Part shown: positions 25,061-38,267 of the stretch, piece by piece | How the letters are laid out: each line of letters begins with the position of its first letter | Position numbering within the stretch: position 1 is the first letter of the stretch | From: Colletotrichum lupini | Taxonomy: Eukaryota; Ascomycota; Sordariomycetes; Glomerellales; Glomerellaceae | DNA length: 64,000 bases | Direction: 5' to 3' | NCBI RefSeq assembly: GCF_023278565.1 | Contig: NC_064675.1 | Span: forward strand, 2,108,001-2,172,000 | Program-made: the position numbers and the translations under genes | The notes under the pieces: model-generated | Databases searched by the model: none | The model's input: the letters and a program-made list of their open reading frames with translations, nothing else | What the model was told of the DNA's origin: nothing

Positions 25061-26872
25061 TTAAGCCAGATGCATAGCCGCACCATTCTCTTCTTCTTTC
25101 CCTCCTCCCCCTTTGTCGTTGTCTTGTCTCACCACCGGGCGAGCTGCAAGATCTTCAGCCTTTGGATACGCAACCTTGTAGACGGTGTACCAAGGCCGGT
25201 TGAACAGGTTCTCCATTGACTCTAAGGATCTCCCAGAGGTTTCCGGCATGGCAAGATAAACGTACACGAGTGAGACAGAACAGATGCTCGCAAAGAATAT
25301 GAACGCGCCATAGCGTTCTGTAGCGGCCAGAAGGGATGGCATAGCTCGCGAGCAGCCAAAGTAGAAGGCCCAGTGAAAGGCCATGAGAACAGATACGCAC
25401 AGAGATCTGATTCTAATGGGGAAAACTTCTGCGCTGACGAGGTATGGGATGGAAAACCATCCTATAGACCATGCGATTGCATGCAAGTAAATGGCCGCGA
25501 TGGCAGCTTCGCTTGCTCGTCGCGCTGTTGGATCTGCAGAAATGTCTTCTGGGTCACGTCCATTGGTGACCTTGAGGTATATACCAACGAACAGAAGCGT
25601 GGTAATTTGGAGACAGATTCCGGTGAGAAGAGATCGCCTTCTGCCGATGAAGTCGATAACGAAGACCGAGAATATTAAGACTGAAACAAACTTGACAATG
25701 GCATAGACTCCGGTAGCAAGAAGACGACCCTCTTCACCCTGTATCCCCAGATACCCAAAGATGGACGGACTGTACTGCGTGCTAAAACGGGCCATAAGTC
25801 AGAGGGGTATTGTCGCTGTAGGGGTCGTTGCACTTACATGGCATTGGCTCCGCTCCACTGAGAAAACAAATGCGCTAGAAACATCAATACAAATCGTCGT
25901 CTATTTAGCATATCGGTCCACGTCTCTTTAGCAAGATCGAAAACCGAAGCGCCTGACACAATCTCCAATTCGTGTTCCAACTGTGCTTGCATCGCGCGAA
26001 ACTCATCGTCAACATATGGATGATCGGCTGGCAGACAACGGAAGGCACAGAGGACCTTGAGAGCCTCTGTTGGTTTTCCACATGAGAGCAGAAAACGGGG
26101 AGACTCGGGCGTGAAGAATGTTCCCAGGCCCCAGACAATCGCCGGTGCAACTTGAAGGGCAGTCGGTAATTGCCATTGGATTTGGTTCCCTGCGTAGTGT
26201 TTCGTGATGCCGTAATTGAAGAAGAAGCCGAATACAACGCCAAGTTGCTGACAACATGTGTACTGTAGAGTCAAAAGACCGCGGATCGATCGAGGTGCAA
26301 TCTACAACGCGAGTCAATCTTTGCGGCCATCATTCTTCATAGGAGACCTCATCCTCACCTCGGAGATGTACACTGGAGGCAGCACAGTTGTAGCACCAAT
26401 ACCCATACCAGCGATGATTCTAGAAATATAAAGTCCCGCCATATTTCCAGAACAGAAAGTCTGCCCGAGAATGCCAGCAACATAAATCAATGTAAAGATC
26501 TGCATCGTTCGTTTGCGGCCCAACTTCTCAGTAAGGTTTACACAAGCCAAGCAACCAAAAACAGCACCAGCCGTTGCGATAGCCACGATCCAGCCTTTGG
26601 TATTTGAGTACTCGCTCTCGGACTGGCCATCGATCCCAAATCTGGTTTTGAAGACGGCCATGGTTACTACAGATGCAATATTACCTACGAAAGATATTCA
26701 TTAGCAAGTATTCTCTGAGAATAACAGTAGTCAAATAATGTGACTTACCCTCGTCAAAACCTTTCGCCACCCCTGAGAAGCTCCATATCCAGGTGCATAT
26801 AAACAAATAGCGGTTGAAGATCTCTCTGGGACTGTCCCGTATGGCTGCAGTTGTGGCCTTGATGAGAGACAT
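25061..26872 (-). CDS. MFS sugar-type transporter
   Basis: Plasma-membrane sugar porter of the major facilitator superfamily, 544 residues from four exons: 26872-26749, 26684-26359, 26301-25838 and 25781-25061. Introns are 64, 57 and 56 bp, all GT-AG, with consistent phases. Motifs in order: FSGVAKGFDEG in TM1; the loop motif EKLGRKRT after TM2; RIIAGMGIGATTVLPPVYISEIAPRS around TM4-5; PESPRFLLSCGK after TM6; ITQYSPSIFGYLG in TM7; DFIGRRRS; PETSGRSLESME after TM12. These are the standard sugar-porter signatures, and quinate-permease-like relatives are possible. Substrate is not determined. It is divergent from the lactonase across a 462-bp promoter that carries three CGG-N7-CCG sites. It is intact despite lying 155 bp from element D. 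Confidence 0.93.
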
Positions 26873-27101
26873 TGTAAGAAGCTTGTAGAAATAACATCCT
26901 CCGTGGGGATCGATTCCTACACGTAACAAGTTGTCATCTTCAAAATGCTGGCAAGGACGGTCCTGACTGAAATAATATTCTCTCTTACTCACGGCATGCT
27001 CCGTTAGCTTTCCCCGGACCCCGTAAGCTGCTAAACCCCAGAATTCGGGGAAGATGTGCGTAGAGCAGTGGAGCACTAACGTAACCGTTCTAAACACCAC
27101 C

Positions 27102-27114
27102 CGGACACACACCG
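27102..27114. promoter_or_regulatory. CGG-N7-CCG palindrome 1 (transporter/lactonase promoter)
   Basis: CGGACACACACCG. First of three such sites in the divergent promoter, 230 bp from the transporter ATG and about 220 bp from the lactonase ATG. The form is that of an inverted-repeat target of a Zn2Cys6 dimer. Confidence 0.6.
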
Positions 27115-27125
27115 AAAGTTAGGTC

Positions 27126-27138
27126 CGGGCTCAGTCCG
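27126..27138. promoter_or_regulatory. CGG-N7-CCG palindrome 2 (transporter/lactonase promoter)
   Basis: CGGGCTCAGTCCG, followed by A. Same half-site spacing as its neighbours. Begins 24 bp after site 1. Confidence 0.65.
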
Positions 27139-27154
27139 ACGACACCAGGACCAC

Positions 27155-27167
27155 CGGATGATTTCCG
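27155..27167. promoter_or_regulatory. CGG-N7-CCG palindrome 3 (transporter/lactonase promoter)
   Basis: CGGATGATTTCCG, matching the extended CGGA-N5-TCCG form. Begins 29 bp after site 2 and 180 bp before the lactonase ATG. Confidence 0.65.
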
Positions 27168-27983
27168 TCCAGGTCGATTGCATGGTCGCATAAACCTCGC
27201 GAAGCACCAAAGAGAACAGCGATGATAGAATGCCCGCTTCTTTCAAGGTTAGCATGCTTCCTTGACTTTTTGCACCGTCTTCTTGAGTTTCATTATCGCC
27301 AATTGAACAATAATCGTCTACGTTACTGCACGCAATGAACTTTTACCCGGTACCTCCGATCATACAAGCTGAACTCTACATTCGAGTTCCAGATGAGCTT
27401 CGTTGCCATGGCAAAGAAACTGAGTGGCGAGGTGGCTTTGCGCGCCCATTTCAACACATCTTCCTTGAGGGCCCAATCGTCGATGATCTTGGCAACCTTT
27501 ACATAGTGGACATTCCCTACGGCCGAATCCTCAAGATTGACCCAAAAAAGACTATAAGTGTTGTTGCAGAATGGGACGGCGAGCCTAATGGGCTTGCGGC
27601 AACTGACGATGGTCGACTGGTTATTGCCGACTACAAGCAGGTTCGTAGATCCAAACCGCGGTATTACTCCTGGGATCTCGGCCTCACCGAAACGGTTGTG
27701 CTTAGGGAATACTCTCCTTCGATCCTTCTGATCGGAAGATCAAACCGTTGATCACCCGGCGTCACTTGGAGCGATTCAAAGGCCCAAATGACTTGATTGT
27801 CGATTCGAAAGGAAGCATCTACTTCACCGACCAAGGTCAAACCGGCATGACAGATCCAACTGGCAAAGTCTATAGGCTTTTACCTAACGGAAAGCTGGAG
27901 ACACTTGTAGAAAATGGAGTATCCCTAAATGGACTGGTTCTCTCACCTAATGAAAGGTTCTTATTCGTCGCCATAACGAGATC

Positions 27984-28160
27984 TATCACGTAACAGGGAT
28001 AGTAATCGCACCTCACAAAGTGCCCATCACGTGCTAAATTACGTATCTATCTTAAATATTATATATATAGACCTTTTCTTTTTATCTATTTTTATTTTAA
28101 TAGTTAAGTTACTTTTATTATACTCTATATACTTATTACTACGTATTATAACTTATAATA
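27984..28160 (+). repeat. Element C 5' LTR
   Basis: 177 bp. Its first ~60 bp keep CpA/TpG (CACCTCACAAAGTGCCCATC), while the inner part is AT-converted. The partner LTR shows the reverse gradient. Confidence 0.9.
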
Positions 28161-31100
28161 ATTATAAACTTAGTTCTTAGTTAAGACCTTATATTACGAT
28201 AACGTATTTATTAATATAATTCTTACGATTTTTTTAAAATAACTAACTTATTTATACTTACTTTAGCCTAAGCTAAACTAACTAATTATAATAGTTAAAT
28301 TAAATAGTTTAACGTACTTCGTATTATAAATAAGGGTATTAAAGTTTAAAAATACGTTAACTTGAACGCTCTAGATTCCGACGTATTCTTTAACCCCTTT
28401 ATAACGCTTATTTTACCCTTAGAATTTAGATAATTAGTTATAACTTATAATAAAAAAGAACTACGAGCCTATTAAGCCCGTTATAAAGCGTTTAAGAACG
28501 ATTAAAAAAACTAAGAAATCCTTTACTAATAGTTTTTAAATATAACTCTTAGTACGAACTTTTTAACTTTTTTAAGTATAAGTAATTTATAAAACTAAGC
28601 CGGGTTTTTTTTTATAAAACTAGCTATACTACTTATTTTATATAAATAAATCTATTCTTATATTATATTTATAAAAAAGATCTATATACTTAAAAGTATT
28701 TGAAAATAATAAGAGCTCGATACTAAATATAAGTAACTTATAACTTACGAACGTAATATTATTAATATATATATTAAAGTCCTTATTTAGTAATTAATAA
28801 AATTAGTTAACGCTATATTATATAAATACGTATTTTAAAAAGTTATTAAGAACGGTACTAAGTTTAGTATATAGTAAATTGTTAAATATTTAAAATAGGA
28901 ATTTACGCCCCCCGAACTAGTAATAAAGAATATAGTTTAAAAGGAATATTAATAAGCCCTTAATAAAGTAAGGACTAGAACTAACCCTTAATACTAATAT
29001 AAAAAGTAATAATCTACTTATTTCTAAGCTAAAACGTATAATATTTTAAAAATTAATAAAGAGATTACTATACTTAATTTCTTAGTTATAATTAAGTTTA
29101 GACTTAACCCTATATAGGGCTAATATATATATAAGACCTTTAGTAAATTAATAGCCTTCGGAACGTATACGAGGACCCTTAAAGAGATTACGTATATATT
29201 TAGCTTAGTAACTTAGGACGTATATACTAAACGATTTTTAAATTAAAAAGGGGCTTATTCTATTTTTATTAAACGCTCTAACTTAGTTAATAATGTAAAT
29301 AATAAGGGTAACGTTATATACTTTTATAATTACGTATACCCATAGCGCCTTATAACGTATTAAAAATTAGAATAAGTACTTATAAGCTAAAACGCTAATA
29401 AGTTATTAATATAAATACTAAAAAGCTATATAAAAAAAGTCCTCGCTATTATTAAATTAAATAAATAAAAATTATTTTATAATAAGCTTAAAAAAGCTAG
29501 TTAGCTAAGGAATAATAGAACCCCTAAAAAACCTAGGTTTTTAAAAAGATCCTCTAACTAACTTATAACGAGCTTATTAATAAACTAGGACGAGGGCTAC
29601 GTAGTTATTATACTTATAAAAAGTTAGGACTTAAAAGTAAATATAATTTTTAGTACCCCTATAAGTAGTACTTATCCCCTTTTTTAGAATATAGTAATAA
29701 ATGATTATAAAATAATATATTTAATTAATAATAAGAGCCTATTTAAACCTAAGAGTTACGTATTATTAGGTAATAAAAACTATATTAAATTAAGAACTAC
29801 TATACTACTTATTATTATATATAGTACTTATATTATAAAAGGCGTTTTAAACGGACTTAAAGGAAAGAGAACTTGCGATTTAAAGCTCTAGAACGTTACT
29901 TATATTAAGGGATTTTATATTAATATAGTTTTAAAAACTTTATTAAATAAAAGCGCACTCTAGTATTATAATCTAAATTATACTTTATAATAGGGAACGC
30001 TTTATAAAAGTACTATTAAAAAGTAGCTTATTTAAAAAAATAATTTAGTCTTTTTTAAATATAAGCTCCTCTAATCCTATCCTTCTTTTATAAACCTTAA
30101 GCGTATTCTATAGAGCCTAGCTAGTATTATATTACTAATTAGCTATAGAAAATTCTATTACTTATATTAACGTACTTATAAAAAGTCTAATAGCGCGCTC
30201 TTTTAGTACTTTAAAATAAGTTATTTTAGACCTAATACTCTTCGTTAATTATGATATAAGACTTAAAGTATGCGTATTAAACTTTTATTATAAGTTAAGT
30301 ATAAAGTATATATATTATCTAAAGCTAAGATAATAGTTTTAAGAGGACTACCCTTGAAAAGAGCTTTATAACTATAGTACCGTATATACTAAAATCTCTT
30401 CTATTTTAAACTATTTTTTAATAAATAATAATATATACTTATAGTTTTTAATAAATATAGTAAGTAGCTTAGGGGGTTCTTTTTAAAAATAAAAATAGAA
30501 GAGGAAGTACTTTTTATATTATAGAGCCTCGAAGTAGCGATTCGTTATTAAAAAAGGATTTTACTTTATTTTTTTAAAAATAATAATAAGACCGCTCTCT
30601 TAATTATAAACGTTAGATACGTATATAAAACGTAGTATAGCGAGCTAAGAATTAAAATAAAACTTTTACTTTTATATATAAAAAACCCCGTAAGTAATAC
30701 TAAAAAAGTAAGTTAACTTATAATTACTAAAGCTTATAAGATATGCCTTTTTATAAACCTCTTTATGAATTTATAAAATAAAATAGTATTAATAATAACT
30801 TTTATTTATAATATTACCTTACGAGAGGTCAATAAAAGAGATTTGCTTATTATAATAAAAATTAACTAATAAAAGCGGTATTAATCTTAGTAATAAACGG
30901 GTTACTAAGTATAGGATTCTAAACTAATTACCCCGTATTTTAGTAATTTTTATATATATAGTTACTAAGTATACCCTTTTTATAAAAGTTATAAGAGGGA
31001 TATATATTAAAAAGAATTTGAAATACTTTTTTGCAAGTATATAGGATACCTAGTTAGATATATATTAAAAACGTATAACTTATATAGGGTCTAAATACCC

Positions 31101-32339
31101 GCGCTTAAGTAAGTATTTATTATAAAGAATATTAAGTTTAATAAAAAGGTTTTTTATAATCCCGTATACGAGGAGCAAGCTATTATAAATAAGTAAATAA
31201 ATTTAGTAATTTAAGAAATATAAGAACTCTTTAATACTAATAATAAGTTAGTTCGAGTACTCGGGGAAGTAGATCTAAACTTCGGAAATACTAATATTTA
31301 AAATAACTTTATAATTAAGGATAGTATTATTATTAAATTTTTAACTATTTAGGACGCTAAATAACTAATAAACGTACTTTAGGGTGCGGTAAATAAAGCT
31401 AAAGAGGCTAATATAGTTTTATTATTATTATTAATTTCTAAAATAACCCCCTTATACGAGCTTAGGAATAGGGGTAAGAAAGGAGATATAATAACTAGGT
31501 TATAAATAGCTCTACGTAATTTATAGTCCTTTTTACGAGTACTTATATATATTATAAAAGTTCTTAAGTTTTTAATTCTTAATAACTCTTAATAAAACGC
31601 TAGAATATATAGTAAACGAAATACTAATTATGAAAAAATAATTTTTAATACTAAAGTCGACGTTAATAAGGAACCCTTATAATAAACCTTTATTATTATA
31701 TAAAAATAGAGCTTATAAAAACTACCTTATTAAATACTAAGTAAAGCTTTATTAAGTCCTAGGCGTTTAAACTAAGCCTATAGACCTTTATAACGCTTTA
31801 ATAATAGTATTTTTATAATATTCTTATATTTAAATATAAAAAATAGTAATTATTATAACCGTCTCTAGGACTATTTTATTTTTATTTTTATACTTAATTA
31901 ATAAAAAGCTATAAAAAAAAGTAGTATAAGATATATAATACTTTATTAAATAATAAAAAGAGTAGTTTATAAAACCTACTTAGAGCGCTCTAGAGGAGTT
32001 TAAAAACTATAACTTATTAGAATTAATTTTTAAAGCTTATTAAAGAAGTTTAGTAATATCAAATATCTCTTATTATAATTATAAAAGTTATTTAGGGATA
32101 TTATAAATATAAAAATAAAAAAGTTAAGGGATATTAGTATATAAAAAGAGGTTAACCGTAATTTTAAATAAAGGATTTTATTTTTATTAAAGTAGGTATA
32201 TATTTATAAATACGACGTTAATAACGAGGTTAGCGAGGTAAAAGTATATTTATATATAAGGGAGGATATATAACTACTTAACCCCTTATAAAATACGTAT
32301 ATTTCGACGCTTATTATAAAGGCTTTTAGGCTTATAATA

Positions 32340-32830
32340 ATAATAGCTACTTAATTCGACCTTAAAATAGACTAATATAATACTATTAATATATTCCTTA
32401 ACGTACTTCTTAAGAGCGAGAAACTAATAATTATTAAACTCTTAAAGGGATATAAAGTTATTAATAGAATAAATAAACTTTAATACGCTCTATATAGCCT
32501 CCGGGACTTACTAATTCTTTAGTTTTAAACTTTTATTTCTATACTTCGTAATATAAATATAATATATAATTACGAGGAAATCTATATTTATTAAACTATA
32601 AATAAGAAGGTAATATTAGTATTTTACGTTAATAACTTTATTATTTTATACTATTAAAACGACTAAAAAGTAGCTTAGGGGATCGTTAACAGTATAAAAA
32701 AATATATTAACTTTAAAAAGAATAAACCGATTAATTACTTCCTCGGAGTACGGATTTTATAAAACTATACTATTTATAAAGTTTATTTTATTTACGACGT
32801 ATATATTAAGTAAGTTACTAAGCGCTTCAA
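32340..32830 (+). pseudogene. Degraded reverse transcriptase of element C
   Basis: Plus-strand copia reverse transcriptase with YVNN (32625-32636) where the family has YVDD. The upstream GYK...RALYSLRD-like block and the downstream INYFLGVRIL-like block keep one reading frame interrupted only by stops of the CAG/CAA/TGG-derived type. Not functional. Confidence 0.85.
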
Positions 32831-35422
32831 CTTTATAAATTTATTATATCTAGCTACCCCTCTTTTTTAAAAAGAGTTTAAACTAAACGAGGGGTAAGTA
32901 ATAAAAGAGGAAATAAAGAGCTATTAAGAAAAGGTCGGGAGTATATTTTATATAATTATTATAATTAAACTAAACGTTACTTTTACTTATTTATAATTAT
33001 TATAGTTCTTAACTAACCTAAGTATAACTTATATTAAAATAATTAATTACTATATTTAATATTTTTATATAACGAAATATTTTACGCTCTATTATAGTAA
33101 TATACTAAGTACGTAATTATTACTTTTAGCTAAAGATATTAACTTTATAAATAACGAGGTAATACGACGATTATTTTAAAGATATATAATATTCCTTTTT
33201 AATAGCCTAATTTAATAAAAATTAGTATACTAAGTAATAGTTACGACGTTAATTATTAAAACTAAGCTTTTTTATTTTAAAGAAACTATAAAAAAGACTA
33301 TAGTTTTAAAGCGCCTTTTTAAAAATATTACCCTTAACTTAAAAAAAGTATAATTAATTAACTACGATAATTAATAAACGATTTAACTCGTTATAAAAAA
33401 AAAAAAGGAATAACTATTTAACTTTATTATATCGATATATAAAATATATAACTAAGATAAGAGTATACTAAAAATAGCTTCGAGATTACTTATATATTAA
33501 TAAAAAATATATTAATAAATAAACTTATTAAAAACTTTTTACGAGCTAAGTTTAAATATTTTTATATACTTCTTAACTTTTATAATATATAAAAAGCTAT
33601 TATAAATAGTTAAAATAGTTAAAAATAATTAATTTAGGCTATATTTAAAAAACTTAATATTTAAAAATAAATAATAAATAGAACTTAAAATACGGCCCAG
33701 AGGCTTAAAATAAATAAAATAAAAACCTTTTATAACCCGAAGGCCTAAATTTTTAAAATAACCTTACTCCGTAAGGTATATATATATAAAAATAAGACCT
33801 AGGCTTACGCTTATTATTTAAACTCCTAGTTTATAAAATATATAATTACTAAGAGTATAGCGTTATTAAGGAAGAGGGTTAATATATATACTAAAAAACG
33901 TATTTTATATACTTCGAAGTTTAGAAACTAAGAATAGTAGGGGTAGCGGGGAGTATAAGAGCTAGAATAATTATTAAGTTAATAACTTAAGATATAAAAG
34001 CGGGTAATATAATAAGAAGTTAGTTATAAATAATTATAATAAGTATAAGAAAGGACTAGGGGTACGTATTAAAGAAGTCCTCTATATAAAAACTAATATA
34101 GTTCTTATATATCCTTTAATTATTATTTATTTAATAAATAATATTTCTAAAGCTTAGTAATATCTTATTAAAATTATAATTAAAAGTACGCTTTTTAATA
34201 ATAAAAAAGGATAATATATTTATAAAAAAGGGAGCGCTATTTATAATAGCCTCGGTAAGGGCCTAGATTATTAATTATAAAATAATCAGTATATTAATAT
34301 ACCCTTTAGCCGAACGGTTATTAAAATAGTATATATACTAGCTATTACTTTTTATAAAATAATAATTACTATTCTTAATATCGGTATATTAAAAAGCTAC
34401 TTTAAAATAAAGTAAGTATTAAATCTCCCGTTTTTTAAAAACCTCTTTTTTAAGCTTCTTAAGGACTAAGTATATATTAAATAGGCTTAAAATAATAAAA
34501 AGAATTATACTTATTACGGGGGGTATTTTAACCTCTTAGTATTCTTTTTTATTTTTTATTACTTTTTTAAAAAGAGCTAGTTTTACGTTTTTTAAACTTT
34601 AAAATAATATTAAATATGAATTCTTAAAATAATAAGTATACGATATACCCTTTTTAAAAAGCTTATTATCTAAACTAATTTTATTTTTATTTTTAAATTT
34701 TGAGGGGGGGATAAGTAAAAGCTCGTTAGAGCTCTTATTATTATTATTTATTTTATTATTACTTTTATTATAATTATTAAAAAGAGCCTCGAACTTAATA
34801 AAGTTCTCGGTATTTTAATTAATAATTTCGATATTTTCTTAGCTAAGGAGAGAGAGCTTAGTAACTAGGCTTTAATAAATAAATAAGAAGTCGTAAGGAG
34901 AAGTAATAATTTAAAGGGGCTCGTTGATATTATTATTTATTTAAACTCTTAATAAACTATATAATACGTATATAAGAGGTATTATAAAAATTATATAAAA
35001 CTTATTATTATTTTTAAATATATCAAATATTTATATTTAAAATAAAACTAATAAACGATTTAATAATATAAGCGCGCGTATACAATAAACAGTAATACTT
35101 ATAATAATTACGAGAGGTTAAAAAAAAAAAGAAAAATAATAGCTAAGTAATATTACGAGAATTTAGATATATATAAAGTAGCTAAGTAGCCTCGCTTTTA
35201 GTAATTTATATATTAAAAATAATAAAATACGCGCTATTTTAGGTTAGGATTCTATTTATTTTAAATAAAGGGATATATTTATAATAAACGCGGTTTAAAA
35301 GACGTATATCCCTTATGCTTATTTATATTTTATTTATATTTAACTAAATTAGGCCTTTATAAGGGTATTTAGAGATTTTATTTTAAATATAATAGCCCCC
35401 TAGTAGTAGTAATTAAGGGGTA

Positions 35423-35599
35423 TATTACGTAATAAGGATAGTAATCGTACTTTATAAAGTGCCCGTTACGTACTAAATCATATATCTATTTTAGATATTA
35501 TATATATAGACCTTTTCTTTTTATCTATTTCTACTTTAATAGTTAAGCTACTTTTACTATACTCCGTATGCCCATTGCTACGTGCTATAACTCGTGACA
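35423..35599 (+). repeat. Element C 3' LTR
   Basis: 177 bp beginning TATTACG and ending CTCGTGACA. The outer ~35 bp (CCCATTGCTACGTGCTATAA) are unmutated relative to the 5' copy. Confidence 0.9.
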
Positions 35600-36076
35600 A
35601 GATCCAACTAGGTCTGGAGGCTTCCTTTTTATCCCGATAGAACAACAACTAAAGCTGGCGTCTTTTTCTAGTTATTTGGAAACGCTGGCCCAGACGGCCT
35701 GGCGATCGATGAAGAAGGCAGTCTTTTTATCTGTTATCTAAGTTTGGGGTCCGTATTTGTGGTTGATTCCAATGGGATTCCCAAGGCACGCATCGTAAGT
35801 GGAACATCCGGCATCAACTTGACGAACTGCTGCTTTGGTGGTCTAGAAAATAAGACCCTCTTTATCACAGATAGCTTGGAGGGGAATATTCAAAAGCTCG
35901 ACTGGCATTGTCGAGGCGCACGACCGCAGCCAAGCCTTAAGCGATAGTTGATATGCCAATGACGTTAGATTTTTGCATTCGTTTACAGGTGCTATTAGCA
36001 ATTTTATTGCAGAAAAGAAAGTCACTCGAGACGGCGGAGTCAGTAAGATTCGGAGGCCCGCGCAAAGCAACTTGCT

Positions 36077-36089
36077 CGGAGTGATTCCG
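36077..36089. promoter_or_regulatory. CGG-N7-CCG palindrome upstream of TF1 (site 1)
   Basis: CGGAGTGATTCCG, flanked as TCGGA...TCCGA. 213 bp upstream of the TF1 start, suggesting auto-regulation or control by a partner regulator. Confidence 0.65.
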
Positions 36090-36180
36090 ACCCATTACAG
36101 GGAGGGGTCAACCCCTCACTTTGCAATTGTGACCAAAGTAGCCGAGCCAAAGCCGATTTGCCCATCTTCAAACGCACCGT

Positions 36181-36193
36181 CGGAGCCACTCCG
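36181..36193. promoter_or_regulatory. CGG-N7-CCG palindrome upstream of TF1 (site 2)
   Basis: CGGAGCCACTCCG, flanked as TCGGA...TCCGA: a perfect 5-bp inverted repeat. 109 bp upstream of the TF1 start. Confidence 0.68.
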
Positions 36194-38267
36194 AAAATCG
36201 TGTCACAATCAATATCGATCGCTTAACACATGGGTTACACCCGCTGCAATCTGCGCATTATTCTTGAAAGCATTCCTTGACTTGACAGCTCGGCTCGAAG
36301 AATGAGCTCCGCAGCAGATCGACTACCCCGGCTCCCAGCCTGCCACTTATGTTATCAGAAGAAAATCAAAGTATGTGCCGCTGTCGACTTCAAGAACGTA
36401 AGCCGGGGGCTAATATGTATTGCCCAGTGTGACAGCACCAGGCCAACATGTACTCCGTGTTCGAAAACTGGCAGCGACTGTGTTGTGCTCAATTCTGGTG
36501 CTGACAGAACACTTTCACGAGCGTAGGCGTTGATGTACCTCGCTACATTTGAGTGTTAAATACTTGGGGAGCTGACGAATCCGCGTAGAGAAATAGATCG
36601 ATTAGAACAGCTTGAAAGACAGTTGACTCAAGATGTGGACACCTTGCCGGCCGATGAGGTCCAATCGTGTGACGATGCGAACCAGCCTGCCGCAGAGACT
36701 GGTCCAACTGTCATCTCGATCGAGAACTCAACTGTCTCACACGGAGAGGGACTCGGGTGAGTTCGCAATTGACTATGGCGCCTGCACAGTAATATGACTA
36801 AGATTCAAATAGATTTATGGCTTCTCTCTTCGCAGATCCAGACTTGAGAAGTAACAACACCGAATTACTACAACTATTGGCGAGAGTTCCTAGCGCCTCT
36901 GAACCTATTCTTCAACCTTGTGGTCCTCCTCCAGACGAAGAAGGCAAGGCTCTGTTCGATAAATAGTAAGATTCCCTCTTCAAGCACCCATCGAACCATT
37001 GTTGTGACAATTTTACATAGTCTGAGTTGGTCTCACGTGCAAAGTCCTTTTCTTCGCCGAGACGAGGTCAAGAGTCTCTGTGGCCGGGTCTTCTCACACG
37101 AATCGGCCGGCCAACCTGCTTCAAATCACGATCTATTTCGCGCCTGTATGATTCTTGCAATCGGTTCAGTGCTTCCATTCCTGAATGGCACCCACGACCA
37201 GCACCCCGAAGGATACTATCTCGCTGCCTTGCAACGTATGGGGCCAGACTTTCTTACACGAGGCCTAGCCTCAATCCAAGACCTGCTCTTAATATGCCGC
37301 TTTGGTATCTATCATCGGATAGGTATGTCTCGTTCGAACTTTAACAAATGAATTACGAGCCATGCTCATTGTGAAAAGGCACGTCCATTTGGGATGTCGT
37401 TCGGCTATGTGGTCGTCTGTGCATCGAACAAGAATTGCACCACAATGATAACGACTCCATGAACTTCATGCAAGTTCAAATGAAGCGACGAGTTTTCTGG
37501 CAAGTCTACATGATCGACAGATATAGCTCTACGGTCCTGGGAAAACCATTTAGTATCGATGATCGCGATATTGAAGTCGGCTTTCCGGCGGATGCAAATG
37601 ACGAGGAAATTGTCACTGCTAATCACATTTCAAGCAATTTTGAGGATTTTCGATCATCTCACGCCACCCTGGACACGACCGAGATGACCGTTTTCTTCAT
37701 CTCCGTGCGTTTGCGGCAAATCTCTTCCAGAATCCACTCCGAATTTTCTAGACTTGCCTGCAACTACCTCCAACCTCCCAAGAGTCATCTGGCTCCTGGT
37801 CATATATTTCAAACTCTCAGCTGCTTGATGCAAGACCTACAGCACTGGAGAGATAATTGCCCGGCATACCAGCAGCCCAAATGTCTGTATGAGTCGCAGG
37901 ACTGGTATGATCTCTTACTGGCCAGGGAGCAACTTTACCTAGTCCGACGAGCCATTGATCTTATGCCCAAACGAGGCGGGAAGACGCCCCATCATATTTC
38001 CGTCCTATGCCTCAGGATTGCACTTCGAACGATTTGGGCTTACTCAAGACTGTGCCAACAGCGACCACTCACCACACATACCCGCAGCTATTTTCACATG
38101 ATGTTCACCGCTGGTCTTTCGGTGCTGTTTTGTGTTTCTACCGCAACGAAAATAGACAAAGAAGGTCTTTCGGATGCTTCAGCCGGACTGATTCGGTGTG
38201 AAGAGACACTAAAGAACATGGCGGAGCAGTTACCAAGTGCTAAACAATATGTTGCCGTCTTTGAAGC

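Larger units (their letters stand above)
27984..35599 (+). mobile_element. Ty1/copia LTR retrotransposon C, complete, RIP-mutated, inside the lactonase gene
   Basis: 7616 bp with 177-bp LTRs (27984-28160, 35423-35599), flanked by the 5-bp duplication AGATC (27979-27983 and 35600-35604). The LTR ends were TGTCACG...CGTGACA; the left end now reads TATCACG. A polypurine tract (AATTAAGGGG) precedes the right LTR. Plus-strand translation between about 32340 and 32830 shows copia reverse transcriptase remnants: an F-DLK...NIF-NA-like block, ALY-LRD--IL-F, and YVNN at 32625-32636 for YVDD, followed by a YFLGVRIL-like segment. The reverse transcriptase resembles that of element D, although the LTRs differ. 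No intact frame remains. Confidence 0.92.
27335..35947 (+). pseudogene. SMP-30/gluconolactonase-type lactonase, split by element C
   Basis: Beta-propeller lactone hydrolase that opens sugar lactones to acids. Exon 1 is 27335-27640, the intron is 27641-27705 (GTTCGT...CTTAG), and exon 2 runs 27706-27983. Element C then intervenes, and the frame resumes at 35605 to the stop at 35945-35947, counting the duplicated AGATC once. The total is about 308 residues, normal for the family. Expected metal-site motifs are present: FLEGPIVDD (Glu), KGPNDLIVD (Asn), NGLVLSP (Asn) and GPDGLAID (Asp). Two in-frame TAG codons (35609-35611 and 35669-35671) lie just beyond the element, each at a position where Gln fits the family and CAG-to-TAG is the RIP-type change. 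With a 7.6-kb insertion plus two stops, the gene is dead. The C-terminal ~20 residues fit the family poorly. Confidence 0.88.

Noticed and set aside
26993..27005. CGG-N6-CCG (CGGCATGCTCCG, in this region) as a further operator
   Set aside because: Spacing is 6, not 7, and it occurs once. It is probably chance, though it could be a target of another zinc-cluster factor.
27984..35599. AT-rich tracts as centromere, mitochondrial DNA or isochore-like native sequence
   Set aside because: Exact LTR pairs, 5-bp target duplications and degraded copia pol show mutated retrotransposons inserted in genes.
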